From assembly GCA_021786265.1 (NCBI GenBank), contig JAJYNP010000190.1, positions 1 to 6,188 of the forward strand: a DNA stretch of 6,188 bases, in the 5' to 3' direction. A program made the position numbers and the translations under genes. Shown here in pieces: positions 1 through 6,182 of this stretch; positions within the stretch are counted from its first letter, which is position 1, and each line of letters starts with the position of its first letter. Below the pieces are notes generated by a model. It searched no databases. It saw only the letters and a list, made by a program, of their open reading frames with translations, and had not been told where the DNA came from. The DNA comes from Chloroflexota bacterium. Its GTDB lineage: Bacteria; Chloroflexota; Limnocylindria; Limnocylindrales; CSP1-4.

Positions 1-562
1 CTACGGCTACCTGCGGGCGGAGCGGGGCGTGCACCGGCTGGTTCGGATCAGCCCGTTCGACTCGCAGAAACGCCGCCAGACCACGTTCGGGCTGGTGGAG
101 GTCCTGCCCGAGGTGGAGGACGACGTCGAGGTCGCGATCGATCCGGACGACCTGCGCATCGACACGTTCCGGGCCACCGGGCACGGCGGGCAGAACGTCA
201 ACAAGACCGACTCCGCGGTGCGCATCACGCACCTCCCGACCGGGATCGTGACCCAGAGCCAGAACGAGCGCTCGCAGCTCCAGAACAAGGACACCGCCAT
301 GAAGGTCCTCCGGGCGCGGCTCCTGGAGCGTGCCCTGGAGGAGCGCGAGGCGCAGCTCGCGGCCATCCGCGGCGAACACGTCGAGGCGGGCTGGGGGCAC
401 CAGATCCGCTCGTACGTGCTCCACCCGTACCAGATGGTGAAGGACCTGCGCACCGAGGTCGAGACGAGCAACACCGGCGCGGTCCTCGACGGCGACCTCG
501 ACGTCTTCATGCTGGCCGAGCTCGAGCGCGAGGCAACCACGGACGGGGACGCGGCGTCGTGA
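1..562 (+). CDS. prfB: Peptide chain release factor 2 (RF2), C-terminal part; 5' end lies outside the window
   Basis: RF2 recognises UGA and UAA stop codons in the ribosomal A site and triggers hydrolysis of peptidyl-tRNA. About 186 codons are visible, with the first complete codon at position 2. The reading opens [15 protein letters not shown] and reaches the SPF tripeptide (bases 50-58), the RF2-type stop-codon recognition motif; RF1 has a PxT motif there. The catalytic GGQ tripeptide lies 45 residues further on in GHGGQNVNK (185-193), the same distance as I recall for E. coli RF2. The conserved segments [26 protein letters not shown] and [11 protein letters not shown] follow. By comparison with the 365-residue E. 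coli protein, roughly the N-terminal half is missing, including the site where many prfB genes carry a programmed frameshift, so that cannot be assessed. The tail after VLDGDLD is somewhat longer than in E. coli. The TGA stop overlaps the next start by four bases. Confidence 0.96.
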   Translation, partial: YGYLRAERGVHRLVRISPFDSQKRRQTTFGLVEVLPEVEDDVEVAIDPDDLRIDTFRATGHGGQNVNKTDSAVRITHLPTGIVTQSQNERSQLQNKDTAMKVLRARLLERALEEREAQLAAIRGEHVEAGWGHQIRSYVLHPYQMVKDLRTEVETSNTGAVLDGDLDVFMLAELEREATTDGDAAS

Positions 563-1617
563 GGGCCGACGCCGAGCCCGCGATCCTGCGGCCGATCGGC
601 CCGGGGGACATCCCGGCCTGCATCGACGTCTTCTACCAGTCGGTGGATCCGCTGTACCGGCGGCTGGACCAGGCGATCCCGCCCCGCGATCCCGCGTCCC
701 TGGCGCGGCTCATCGGGCACCTGCTCGAGCACGATGGGGAACGGTCGTGGCTCGCCGAGTCGCCCTCCTCCACGGGCGACCCGGAACCGCCGAGAATCCT
801 GGGGTTCGGCACCGCCTGGCAGCGGGAGTCGACCTGGTACCTGGCGCTGCTCTTCATCCGCCCCGAGGCCCAGGCGGGTGGCCTCGGGCGGCAGCTCCTC
901 GTCCGCACGTTCCCGCGCGGGCCGCTGGCGGCCGGGTCGGGCGGCGGAGTGCCCGGTTCGGGGGATGCAGCGGCCGGGGCGAGCGGCGGAGCGGTCGGCG
1001 CCGGGCGCGACACATCCGTTGCGGGAGGCGCGGAGGCGGGCCTCATGGGCACGTGCGTGGACTCGATCCAGCCCATCTCCACCGGGCTGTACGCGGGCTA
1101 CGGGATCGTGCCGCGCGTCCCGCTGTTCACGGCGATCGGCCACCCCCGGGACGGCGTGCTGCCGGCACTGCCGCGGGACGTGGTCGCGACCGGGTTCGAG
1201 GCGCTTCCGCCCACGTACGCCCTCGCCGACACCCTGGCGACCCTCGACCGGGGCACGCTCGGCTTCGCGCGCCCGGAGGACCACCGGTTCTGGGCCCGCG
1301 AAGGGCGGCGCGGCGTGCTGTTCCGTCGTTCGGGCGCGGGCGAGGCCATCGGCTACGGGTACGTGCAGCGCTCCGGCCGGCTCGGCCCCATCGCGCTGCT
1401 GGACGACACGCTCTACCCGGCAGTGCTCGGCACGCTGGTGGCGCGCGAATCGCCACCGGGCCCGTTCCTGGCTCTGGTGCCGGGCCACCATCGCGGCGCG
1501 ATGGTGGCCCTGCTCCACGCCGGGTTCCGGTTCGAGGGGTTCCCCGGGATCGTCGGCTCGACCCGCCCGTGGGAGGGGCTGGAACGCTACATGCCCGCAA
1601 GCTTCGCGCTGCTCTGA
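559..1617 (+). CDS. Two-domain GNAT-family N-acetyltransferase, substrate unknown
   Basis: This 352-residue protein probably transfers an acetyl group from acetyl-CoA to an unidentified amine. The N-terminal GNAT domain (about residues 8-190) opens with [18 protein letters not shown]. Its acetyl-CoA-binding motif A is [22 protein letters not shown], with the Q-x-x-G-x-G pattern at residues 105-110. The usual late segment [25 protein letters not shown] is at 166-190. A second, degenerate GNAT-like half (about 235-352) contains [18 protein letters not shown] and the ending [23 protein letters not shown]. No clear second CoA motif is visible, so this half may be structural. Residues about 118-163 are an unusual Gly/Ala/Ser-rich insertion between motif A and the next strand. 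The GTG start at 559 overlaps the prfB stop as GTGA, which suggests translational coupling, and I see no independent promoter. The family call is secure but the substrate is unknown. Confidence 0.85.
   Translation: MRADAEPAILRPIGPGDIPACIDVFYQSVDPLYRRLDQAIPPRDPASLARLIGHLLEHDGERSWLAESPSSTGDPEPPRILGFGTAWQRESTWYLALLFIRPEAQAGGLGRQLLVRTFPRGPLAAGSGGGVPGSGDAAAGASGGAVGAGRDTSVAGGAEAGLMGTCVDSIQPISTGLYAGYGIVPRVPLFTAIGHPRDGVLPALPRDVVATGFEALPPTYALADTLATLDRGTLGFARPEDHRFWAREGRRGVLFRRSGAGEAIGYGYVQRSGRLGPIALLDDTLYPAVLGTLVARESPPGPFLALVPGHHRGAMVALLHAGFRFEGFPGIVGSTRPWEGLERYMPASFALL
928..1011 (+). repeat. Imperfect 42-bp in-frame tandem duplication inside the GNAT gene
   Basis: Two adjacent 42-bp units, 928-969 and 970-1011, begin almost identically: 20 of the first 22 bases match, and both end this stretch in GCGGCGGAG. 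They diverge in the second half, where about 9 of 20 bases match. The period is exactly 14 codons, so the frame is kept. The encoded units are [14 protein letters not shown] (residues 124-137) and [14 protein letters not shown] (138-151). The duplication forms the core of the Gly/Ala-rich insertion in the first GNAT domain. Low-complexity GC-rich sequence could produce part of this similarity by chance. Confidence 0.55.
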
Positions 1618-1642
1618 GCCACGGGCAGGCGGCAGGACGGCG

Positions 1643-2608
1643 ATGGGCTACCCACACGATCCCGATCCACGGGCGCCGGGGCGCTTCGACGAGAAGGCGT
1701 TCGACGCGACCACCCACGGACCCGCCTGGAGCGCGACCCTGCGCCGCGGCACGGACTCCGAGCTGCGCGGCTGGCTGGCGTTCGCCCTGTCCTGCTGCGA
1801 CACGGCCGACGAGATCGCCCTCCGCCACTTCCGGCGGGACCTCGAGATCGCCACCAAGCCGGACCGCACCCTCGTGACCCAGGCCGATCGTGCCATCGAG
1901 ACGCTGCTCCGGGAGCGCGTCCTCGCGGCATACCCGGGGCACGGGCTGGTCGGCGAGGAGTACGGCACCGAGGCGGGCGACGCGGCCGTGCGCTGGTACA
2001 TCGACCCCATCGACGGCACCCACAACTTCGTCCGGGGAGTGCCGCTCTTCGGCACGCTGCTGGGCGTCGAGCGCGACGGCGAGATGCAGGTCGGCGTGTT
2101 GTCCGCCCCCGCGCTCCGGGAGCGCTGGTTCGCCTGGAGGGGCGGCGGCGCATGGGTCCTGCGGGCCGGCCCGGTCGGGTCGGCCGAGCCGCGGCGGATC
2201 GAGGCCTCCGGCGTGCGTGCCCTGGGCGACGCCCAGGTCCTCTACGGGTCGCCGTTCGACATCATGGACTCCGGGTGGGCCCCCGGGTTCTCCGGGCTGA
2301 TCCGCGGGGCGTGGCGCGATCGCGGCTTCGGCGATTTCTGGGGATACACGCTGGTGGCCGAGGGCGCCGCGGAGGCGATGCTCGAGGTGGGGATCCACCC
2401 GTGGGACCTGGCCGCGCCGCTCGTGCTCGTCGAGGAGGCGGGCGGGCGGATGAGCGACTTCGGCGGCGCCCGGGGGGTGGAGGCCGGCAGCGTGGTCGCC
2501 ACCAACGGGGTGCTGCACGCGGCGGTGCTGGCCGCGCTCCGCGACCCGGCGCGGCATGACGACGAGCTCCTGGGCCCTGTCGACCGCCCGGCGTCGCAGG
2601 TGACCTGA
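1643..2608 (+). CDS. Inositol-monophosphatase-superfamily phosphatase, probably HisN-type histidinol-phosphatase
   Basis: This is a metal-dependent phosphomonoesterase of 321 residues. If it is of HisN type it removes phosphate from L-histidinol phosphate in histidine synthesis; inositol-1-phosphate or another sugar phosphate is the alternative. The family motifs are intact: GEEYG (104-108, metal ligand E105), WYIDPIDGTHNFVRGVPLF (118-136, ligands D121 and D124) and HPWDLAAPLVLVEEAGG (252-268, ligand D255). IDGTxNFVRGVP and DFWGYTLVAEGAAEAMLE resemble HisN-like members more than classical SuhB, but sequence alone does not settle the substrate. The ATG at 1643 has a good ribosome binding site (AGGA at 1634-1637, 5 nt spacer). 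The catalytic domain begins near residue 40, so there is a polar N-terminal extension. The only codons in this extension that could initiate instead are CTGs. The gene lies 25 nt after the acetyltransferase gene, probably in the same operon, and there is no histidine gene beside it. Confidence 0.88.
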   Translation: MGYPHDPDPRAPGRFDEKAFDATTHGPAWSATLRRGTDSELRGWLAFALSCCDTADEIALRHFRRDLEIATKPDRTLVTQADRAIETLLRERVLAAYPGHGLVGEEYGTEAGDAAVRWYIDPIDGTHNFVRGVPLFGTLLGVERDGEMQVGVLSAPALRERWFAWRGGGAWVLRAGPVGSAEPRRIEASGVRALGDAQVLYGSPFDIMDSGWAPGFSGLIRGAWRDRGFGDFWGYTLVAEGAAEAMLEVGIHPWDLAAPLVLVEEAGGRMSDFGGARGVEAGSVVATNGVLHAAVLAALRDPARHDDELLGPVDRPASQVT

Positions 2609-2626
2609 GCGGCCGCGCGGGGATGC

Positions 2627-2655
2627 CCGGCGGCCCGAACCGGTCGGGCGGCCGG
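2627..2655 (+). terminator. GC-rich hairpin after the phosphatase gene, possible terminator
   Basis: GCCCGA (2633-2638) pairs with TCGGGC (2644-2649) around a 5-nt loop. An outer CCGG/CCGG pairing (2627-2630 with 2652-2655) extends it across a small internal loop. It sits 18 nt after the phosphatase stop and just before the ftsE promoter, which is where the upstream operon should end. No T-run follows, so it is not a classical intrinsic terminator. In DNA this GC-rich, such a stem could also arise by chance. Confidence 0.35.
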
Positions 2656-2667
2656 ACCCGTCCCCTG

Positions 2668-2676
2668 TGCTACCCT
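2668..2676 (+). promoter_or_regulatory. Extended -10 promoter for ftsEX
   Basis: TGC-TACCCT provides an extended -10: the TG is at 2668-2669 and a TAnnnT hexamer follows at 2671-2676. No convincing -35 lies 16-18 bp upstream, which is compatible with an extended -10 promoter. Transcription would begin near 2683, giving a leader of about 65 nt before the ftsE ATG. The site falls in one of the two longer gaps of the window, directly after a gene end. Confidence 0.55.
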
Positions 2677-2710
2677 GACCCACACGTGGCTTTGCTCGCC
2701 GTGCCCGCGT

Positions 2711-2741
2711 GCGGAGTCTCCGGAAACCTCCGCTCGCGGAG
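2711..2741 (+). promoter_or_regulatory. ftsE leader with two mutually exclusive hairpins over the ribosome binding site
   Basis: GCGGAG occurs at 2711-2716 and again at 2736-2741, with a single complement CTCCGC at 2728-2733 between them. The downstream pairing (CTCCG 2728-2732 with CGGAG 2737-2741, tetraloop 2733-2736) hides the ftsE ribosome binding site GGAG (2738-2741). The upstream pairing (2711-2716 with 2728-2733, 11-nt loop) would release it. The two cannot form together. The sequence symmetry is seen directly; any switching function is inference. I recognise no known riboswitch family here. Confidence 0.35.
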
Positions 2742-2747
2742 CCAGAC

Positions 2748-3554
2748 ATGACCACATCGACGCGCCGCATCGCGGGAGCGCTCGCCGCCGCCACCGTCAG
2801 CCGCCCCGGGCCGGACGCCGTCGAGGGCGCGAACACGGTCGCGGGCGACCTGCCGGAGCCACGCAGGATCTCGATCGCGCTCGAGGACGTGAGCAAGGTC
2901 TACCCCAACGGGCGCCGCGCGCTGGCCGATGTCGACCTGGCGGTTCCCGACGGAGACTTCGTGTTCCTGGTGGGACCGTCCGGTGCCGGCAAGACCACCC
3001 TGATCAAGCTGCTGATCCGGGACGAGGTCGCCACCAGCGGCACCGTGTTCGTCGCCGGCCGCGATGTCAGCCGCCTGCCCCGCCGTGACGTCCCGAAGCT
3101 CCGGCGCCGGATCGGCATCGTGTTCCAGGACTACCGGCTGCTCCCCACCAAGTCGGTGCGGGAGAACGTCGCGTTCGCGCTCGAGGTGACCGGAACGCCG
3201 GGCCGCCAGATCCGCCCGGCCGTCGAGCGGGTGCTCGCCCTGGTCGGGCTCACCGCGCAGGGCGACCAGCTCCCGACCCAGCTCTCCGGCGGCGAGCAGC
3301 AGCGGACGGCGATCGCGCGGGCACTGGTGCACGAGCCACGCGTGATCATCGCGGACGAGCCGACCGGCAACCTGGATCCCCTCATCAGCTGGGAGATCAT
3401 CCAGCTGCTGCTTCGCATCAACGAGCTGGGCACGACCGTCCTCATGGCCACCCACAACGCCGAGGTCGTGACTGCGCTCCGCCGCCGCGTCGTCGCCCTG
3501 GAGGACGGGCGCGTGGTGCGCGACGAGGTAGGCGGCTACCACCGCGAGTACTGA
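2748..3554 (+). CDS. ftsE: Cell division ATP-binding protein FtsE
   Basis: FtsE is the cytoplasmic ATPase of the FtsEX complex. It drives conformational change in FtsX to control peptidoglycan hydrolysis at division or along the side wall. From the ATG it has 268 residues: Walker [10 protein letters not shown] (76-84), Q-loop VFQDYRLLP (Q127), signature LSGGEQQR (179-186), Walker [13 protein letters not shown] (199-210, catalytic E204) and H-loop H236 in [27 protein letters not shown] is characteristic of FtsE within the ABC family. I chose ATG 2748 because GGAG (2738-2741) lies 6 nt upstream; a GTG at 2709 would add 13 residues but has no visible ribosome binding site. FtsE usually begins close to the equivalent of [15 protein letters not shown], here residue 41, so an Ala-rich extension of about 40 residues precedes the fold. 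The gene is 3 nt from ftsX. The family identity is very secure; the exact start is less so. Confidence 0.95.
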   Translation: MTTSTRRIAGALAAATVSRPGPDAVEGANTVAGDLPEPRRISIALEDVSKVYPNGRRALADVDLAVPDGDFVFLVGPSGAGKTTLIKLLIRDEVATSGTVFVAGRDVSRLPRRDVPKLRRRIGIVFQDYRLLPTKSVRENVAFALEVTGTPGRQIRPAVERVLALVGLTAQGDQLPTQLSGGEQQRTAIARALVHEPRVIIADEPTGNLDPLISWEIIQLLLRINELGTTVLMATHNAEVVTALRRRVVALEDGRVVRDEVGGYHREY

Positions 3555-3557
3555 CCA

Positions 3558-4448
3558 ATGCTTCGATTCCTCGCCTTCTCCATCCGGCGCGCCTCGCAGG
3601 GGTTCTGGCGCAACGCCGTCATGAGCCTGGCCGCCACGATCACGATGACGCTGATGCTGCTGATGCTTGCGGGCCTCGTCATAGGGCTCTCGGGCATGGA
3701 CGCCGGCCTCCGCTTCATCGAGCAGAAGGTCGAGGTACAGGCGTTCATCGCGGACGGGGTCCCACAGTCTCGCATCGACGCGCTGGTGGCCCAGGTCCGC
3801 GCCCTCCCGGAGGTGTCCGAGGTCGACTACCTCGACAAGCAGCAGGCCCTTGCGCAGTGGCAGGAGCAGCTGCGCCAGCAGGGCCAGCCCGACTACTCCA
3901 GCGAGACGGGCACCAACCCCATCCCCGCCAGCATCCAGGTGAAGCTGAAGGACCCCCACGTGTACGGCACGGTGATCCAGACGCTCCAGGCCGCCCAGGG
4001 CGTGGTCACCGACGTCCTCGAGACCCAGCACGTGGTGGATGCGCTGCTGAGCGTGACCGGCTTCCTGCGCACCGCCGGCGTGGTGGTCCTGGGGCTGGTC
4101 GGAATCACGGTGCTGTTCATCGTCGTGAACACGATCCGGCTGGCCGTGGTGGCCCGGTCCGAGGAGATCGAGATCATGCGGCTGGTCGGCGCGTCCGACG
4201 CGTTCATCCGCTGGCCGTTCATCTTCGAGGGGATCCTGGTGGGGCTGCTTGGCGCAGCAGTGACGCTGGGGATCCTCGCACTGGCGGCCCAGCCGATCGG
4301 CCGGGGGGTGGCCACGCTGATCGGCCAGGTCCCCATCCAGTTCGATCGGAACCTGGCGGAGGAGCTGGTCCTGGTCGTGGGTGGGGCCGGCCTCTCGCTG
4401 GGGGGCGTCGGTGCCGCCATCTCCGTCCGCACGTACCTGATCCGCTGA
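3558..4448 (+). CDS. ftsX: Cell division membrane protein FtsX
   Basis: FtsX is the membrane subunit that couples FtsE ATP hydrolysis to extracellular partners, usually peptidoglycan hydrolases or their activators. The 296-residue protein has the FtsX topology: a short cytoplasmic start (MLRFLAFSIRRASQGFWRN), TM1 (about 21-45), an extracellular loop (about 46-168), then TM2 (about 172-194), TM3 (about 221-243) and TM4 (about 270-291). The family segment RSEEIEIMRLVGASDAFIRWPFIFEG (200-225) joins TM2 to TM3. The outer loop includes VEVQAFIADGVPQSRIDAL and PEVSEVDYLDKQQALAQW, matching the usual first lobe, followed by a Gln-rich stretch. The ATG is 3 nt after the ftsE stop and has no strong ribosome binding site of its own, so coupled translation with ftsE is likely. 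The length and motifs are normal. Confidence 0.95.
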   Translation: MLRFLAFSIRRASQGFWRNAVMSLAATITMTLMLLMLAGLVIGLSGMDAGLRFIEQKVEVQAFIADGVPQSRIDALVAQVRALPEVSEVDYLDKQQALAQWQEQLRQQGQPDYSSETGTNPIPASIQVKLKDPHVYGTVIQTLQAAQGVVTDVLETQHVVDALLSVTGFLRTAGVVVLGLVGITVLFIVVNTIRLAVVARSEEIEIMRLVGASDAFIRWPFIFEGILVGLLGAAVTLGILALAAQPIGRGVATLIGQVPIQFDRNLAEELVLVVGGAGLSLGGVGAAISVRTYLIR

Positions 4449-4462
4449 CCTCACCCGGACGG

Positions 4463-4491
4463 GGGGACGCGCTCGGCCGCCCCGAGCCCCC
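4463..4491 (+). terminator. Hairpin after ftsX, possible terminator
   Basis: GCTCGG (4471-4476) pairs with CCGAGC (4482-4487) around a 5-nt loop. GGGG (4463-4466) can add four pairs with CCCC (4488-4491) across an ACGC bulge. It begins 15 nt after the ftsX stop. No T-run follows, so if it ends transcription it does so weakly or with help from Rho. It may instead stabilise the ftsEX transcript. Confidence 0.35.
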
Positions 4492-4499
4492 GCCGGCCC

Positions 4500-4559
4500 G
4501 CATGCGCGCTCCGCCCCGGCATGCGCGCCGCGCTCCGGGCAGGCGCCCCGCCCCGGCAT
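4500..4559 (+). repeat. Short direct repeats between ftsX and the protease gene
   Basis: GCATGCGCGC occurs at 4500-4509 and 4519-4528, a spacing of 19 bp. CCGCCCCGGCAT occurs at 4511-4522 and 4548-4559. The stretch has no open reading frame with recognisable content. It looks like degenerate GC-rich spacer partly built by short duplications. The spacing is close to two helical turns, which leaves a protein-binding role possible but unsupported. Confidence 0.4.
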
Positions 4560-4584
4560 CCGCACCCCATCCCCGAAACGCGCA

Positions 4585-4625
4585 CAATCGGTCCTCGCGC
4601 CGATTGCCACCGCAGTGTCGTGGCA
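4585..4625 (+). promoter_or_regulatory. Two adjoining inverted repeats upstream of the S41 protease gene
   Basis: CAATCGG (4585-4591) and CCGATTG (4600-4606) form a perfect 7-bp inverted repeat with an 8-nt centre. TGCCAC (4605-4610) and GTGGCA (4620-4625) form a second 6-bp repeat with a 9-nt centre. They share two bases, so both full stems cannot form at once. They lie 20-60 nt before the ATG at 4646, suitable for an operator or an RNA leader structure. No good -35/-10 pair is visible in this gap, so the promoter of the protease gene is not placed. Confidence 0.4.
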
Positions 4626-4645
4626 CGCGACGAGGCACCACAACG

Positions 4646-6058
4646 ATGCAGATTCCTCCGCCGTACCACGATCCCGCCGCACCAGCCCCGGACGCGCCTC
4701 CCCCGCCGCATGCCGGGGACCTGCCCGTGACGCCGGCCCGCGCCACGCGCCGCCGGGCCGCGACGTGGCTCGCGGTGCTGGGCGGCGCGGTGCTCGCGGG
4801 AAGCGTCCTCTTCGCGGGTGGCTTCCTGCTCGGCAGACAGACCGCCCTGACCGACGGGACGCCCCAGCAGCTCTCCGCCGATCTCCAGCCGTTCTGGGAC
4901 GCCTTCAATTCGATCGAGCAGCGATACGCCGGGATCCCGGTGGACCGCCACACGATCGTCGAGGGCGCCATCAACGGCATGTTCAAGGCGCTCGGCGACC
5001 GCTTCTCGACATACATGACGGGCGAGGCATACCGCGCCTCGCTCACGGGCCTGTCCGGCCAGTTCGAAGGGATCGGGGCGGTCGTCGCCACCGTGGATCC
5101 GTCGGGCGCCCAGGGCTGCGCGCCTGTCGGCCCGACCTGCACGGTGGTGATCGTCCGGACCATCCCGGGCTCGCCGGCGGAGCGGGCCGGGCTGCGGGCC
5201 GGCGACCTGATCCTGGCGGTCGACGGCGCCGGCGTGACGGGCCGCACCCTCGGCGACGTCGTCACCATGGTGCGTGGCCCGCGCGGCACGCCGGTGACGC
5301 TGCGGATCGGTCGCGGGGCGGCTGCGCTCGAGGTGCGGGTCGTCCGCGACATCATCAACACGCCCGACGTGACGAGCCGGACCCTTGCCGGCGGGACGGT
5401 GGGCTACATCCAGATCTCCAGCTTCGGCTCGGGCGTCGCCGCCGACTTCACGGCCCAGCTCCGCGCGCTGCTCGCCGGAGGCGTGCACGGCCTGGTGCTG
5501 GACCTGCGCGGAAACCCCGGGGGGTTCGTGGACCAGGCACGGACGATCGCGAGCCAGTTCATCGCGAGCGGCCCGATCTACTGGGAGCAGGCAGCGGATG
5601 GCTCCCGGCGGGCCATCGACGCGGAGCCGGGCGGGATCGCGACCGCCCACTCGCTTCCGGTCGTGGTCCTCGTCGACAAGGGCACGGCGAGCGCATCGGA
5701 GATCCTGGCCGGTGCGCTCCAGGACACCGGCCGGGCCACGCTCCTGGGGACGACCACGTACGGCAAGGGGACCGTGCAGGAGTGGCAGCTGCTCGGACAG
5801 GACATGGGGGGCTTCAAGCTGACGATCGCGCGCTGGCTGACGCCCTCGAAGCGCTGGATCAACGGGAAGGGACTCACGCCCAACGTCCTGTTCCAGCCTC
5901 CGGTGAACGCGCCGACGGGCACGGATCCCGAGCTGGATCGCGCCATCCAACTGCTCGCGGGCGAGAGCAAACCCGGCGGCGGTCCCTCGGCGGCGGCCGC
6001 GGGCCGGGTGGGCGCCGTCGCCGCGGGCTGGGTGAGCGGCGTCGCCGCGGGCCGGTGA
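4646..6058 (+). CDS. Membrane-anchored S41 carboxy-terminal processing peptidase with PDZ domain (Ctp family)
   Basis: This Ctp/Tsp-type serine protease trims or degrades extracytoplasmic proteins from their C-termini. Its 470 residues comprise a Pro-rich cytoplasmic start (1-35), one membrane segment (about 39-62) that anchors the rest outside, a helical N-domain (75-135), a PDZ domain (about 137-235, with FEGIGAVV and the PGSPAERAGLRAGDLILAVDG segment) and the S41 core (245-415). The catalytic residues are intact: Ser349 in GTASASEI, Lys374 in YGKGTVQ and Gln378, with spacings of 25 and 4 as recalled for B. subtilis CtpB. D360 matches the Tsp acidic residue. A loop in the PDZ domain holds two cysteines (C158, C165). 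The ATG at 4646 has GAGG at 4632-4635 with a rather long 10-nt spacer. The last 20 or so residues are repeat-encoded. The position after ftsX suggests an envelope or divisome role, which is inference; the substrate is unknown. Confidence 0.93.
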   Translation: MQIPPPYHDPAAPAPDAPPPPHAGDLPVTPARATRRRAATWLAVLGGAVLAGSVLFAGGFLLGRQTALTDGTPQQLSADLQPFWDAFNSIEQRYAGIPVDRHTIVEGAINGMFKALGDRFSTYMTGEAYRASLTGLSGQFEGIGAVVATVDPSGAQGCAPVGPTCTVVIVRTIPGSPAERAGLRAGDLILAVDGAGVTGRTLGDVVTMVRGPRGTPVTLRIGRGAAALEVRVVRDIINTPDVTSRTLAGGTVGYIQISSFGSGVAADFTAQLRALLAGGVHGLVLDLRGNPGGFVDQARTIASQFIASGPIYWEQAADGSRRAIDAEPGGIATAHSLPVVVLVDKGTASASEILAGALQDTGRATLLGTTTYGKGTVQEWQLLGQDMGGFKLTIARWLTPSKRWINGKGLTPNVLFQPPVNAPTGTDPELDRAIQLLAGESKPGGGPSAAAAGRVGAVAAGWVSGVAAGR

Positions 6059-6097
6059 GCGCCGTCGCCGCGGGCCGGTGAGCGCCGTCGCCGCGGG
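5996..6097 (+). repeat. Tandem array of 24/23-bp units spanning the protease stop codon
   Basis: The units run 5996-6019 (24 bp), 6020-6043 (24 bp), 6044-6066 (23 bp), 6067-6089 (23 bp) and a partial copy at 6090-6097, each starting GCCGCGGG. The third and fourth are identical. The 24-bp units encode 8-residue repeats (AAGRVGAV, AAGWVSGV). The 23-bp units have lost one G in the GGGTG run, turning CGG-GTG-AGC into CGG-TGA and ending the protease at 6056-6058. Confidence 0.85.
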
Positions 6098-6142
6098 GGC
6101 CATGGCCTCTCGGTCGCGCGGCTGAGGCGGACCCCGGGCCGC

Positions 6143-6171
6143 TTGCCTTCGACGGGGACAGTGGCTAGTAT
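6143..6171 (+). promoter_or_regulatory. Sigma-70-type promoter for the gene beyond the right edge
   Basis: TTGCCT (6143-6148) and TAGTAT (6166-6171) are separated by 17 bp, the optimal spacing for housekeeping promoters. This is the best promoter match in the window and stands out as AT-richer than its surroundings. Transcription would start near 6178, just before a ribosome binding site, so the downstream gene begins a new transcript separate from the protease gene. Confidence 0.7.
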
Positions 6172-6182
6172 TCCGCCCAACG

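Noticed and set aside
7..1518. Open frame on the - strand (503 codons) opposite prfB and the acetyltransferase gene
   Set aside because: It shadows clear genes, and its composition is typical of an antisense frame in GC-rich DNA.
734..1642. Extension of the phosphatase reading frame far upstream of its ATG at 1643
   Set aside because: This part overlaps the acetyltransferase in another frame and is Arg/Ser/Pro-rich without domains. The ATG at 1643 has its own ribosome binding site and the family fold begins after it.
3857..4645. Extension of the protease frame upstream through ftsX
   Set aside because: It overlaps ftsX out of frame and has no domain. ATG 4646 leads directly into a normal cytoplasmic start and membrane anchor.
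2670..4682. Very long open frame on the - strand (670 codons) opposite ftsE and ftsX
   Set aside because: It is antisense to two unmistakable genes. Its translation is rich in Arg, Gly, His and Asp with no recognisable domain. GC-rich coding DNA routinely leaves such stop-free shadows.
5996..6097. CRISPR-like array
   Set aside because: The units are directly adjacent without unique spacers and continue the protease coding sequence; this is a simple tandem repeat.
4451..6103. Long open frame on the - strand (550 codons) opposite the S41 protease
   Set aside because: It shadows a protease with an intact active site and PDZ domain. The translation is low-complexity Arg/Ala/Gly without motifs.
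6125..6144. Possible terminator hairpin after the protease gene (AGGCGG pairing with CCGCTT)
   Set aside because: The stem is short, includes a G-T pair, has no T-run, and its right arm overlaps the -35 of a much better supported promoter.
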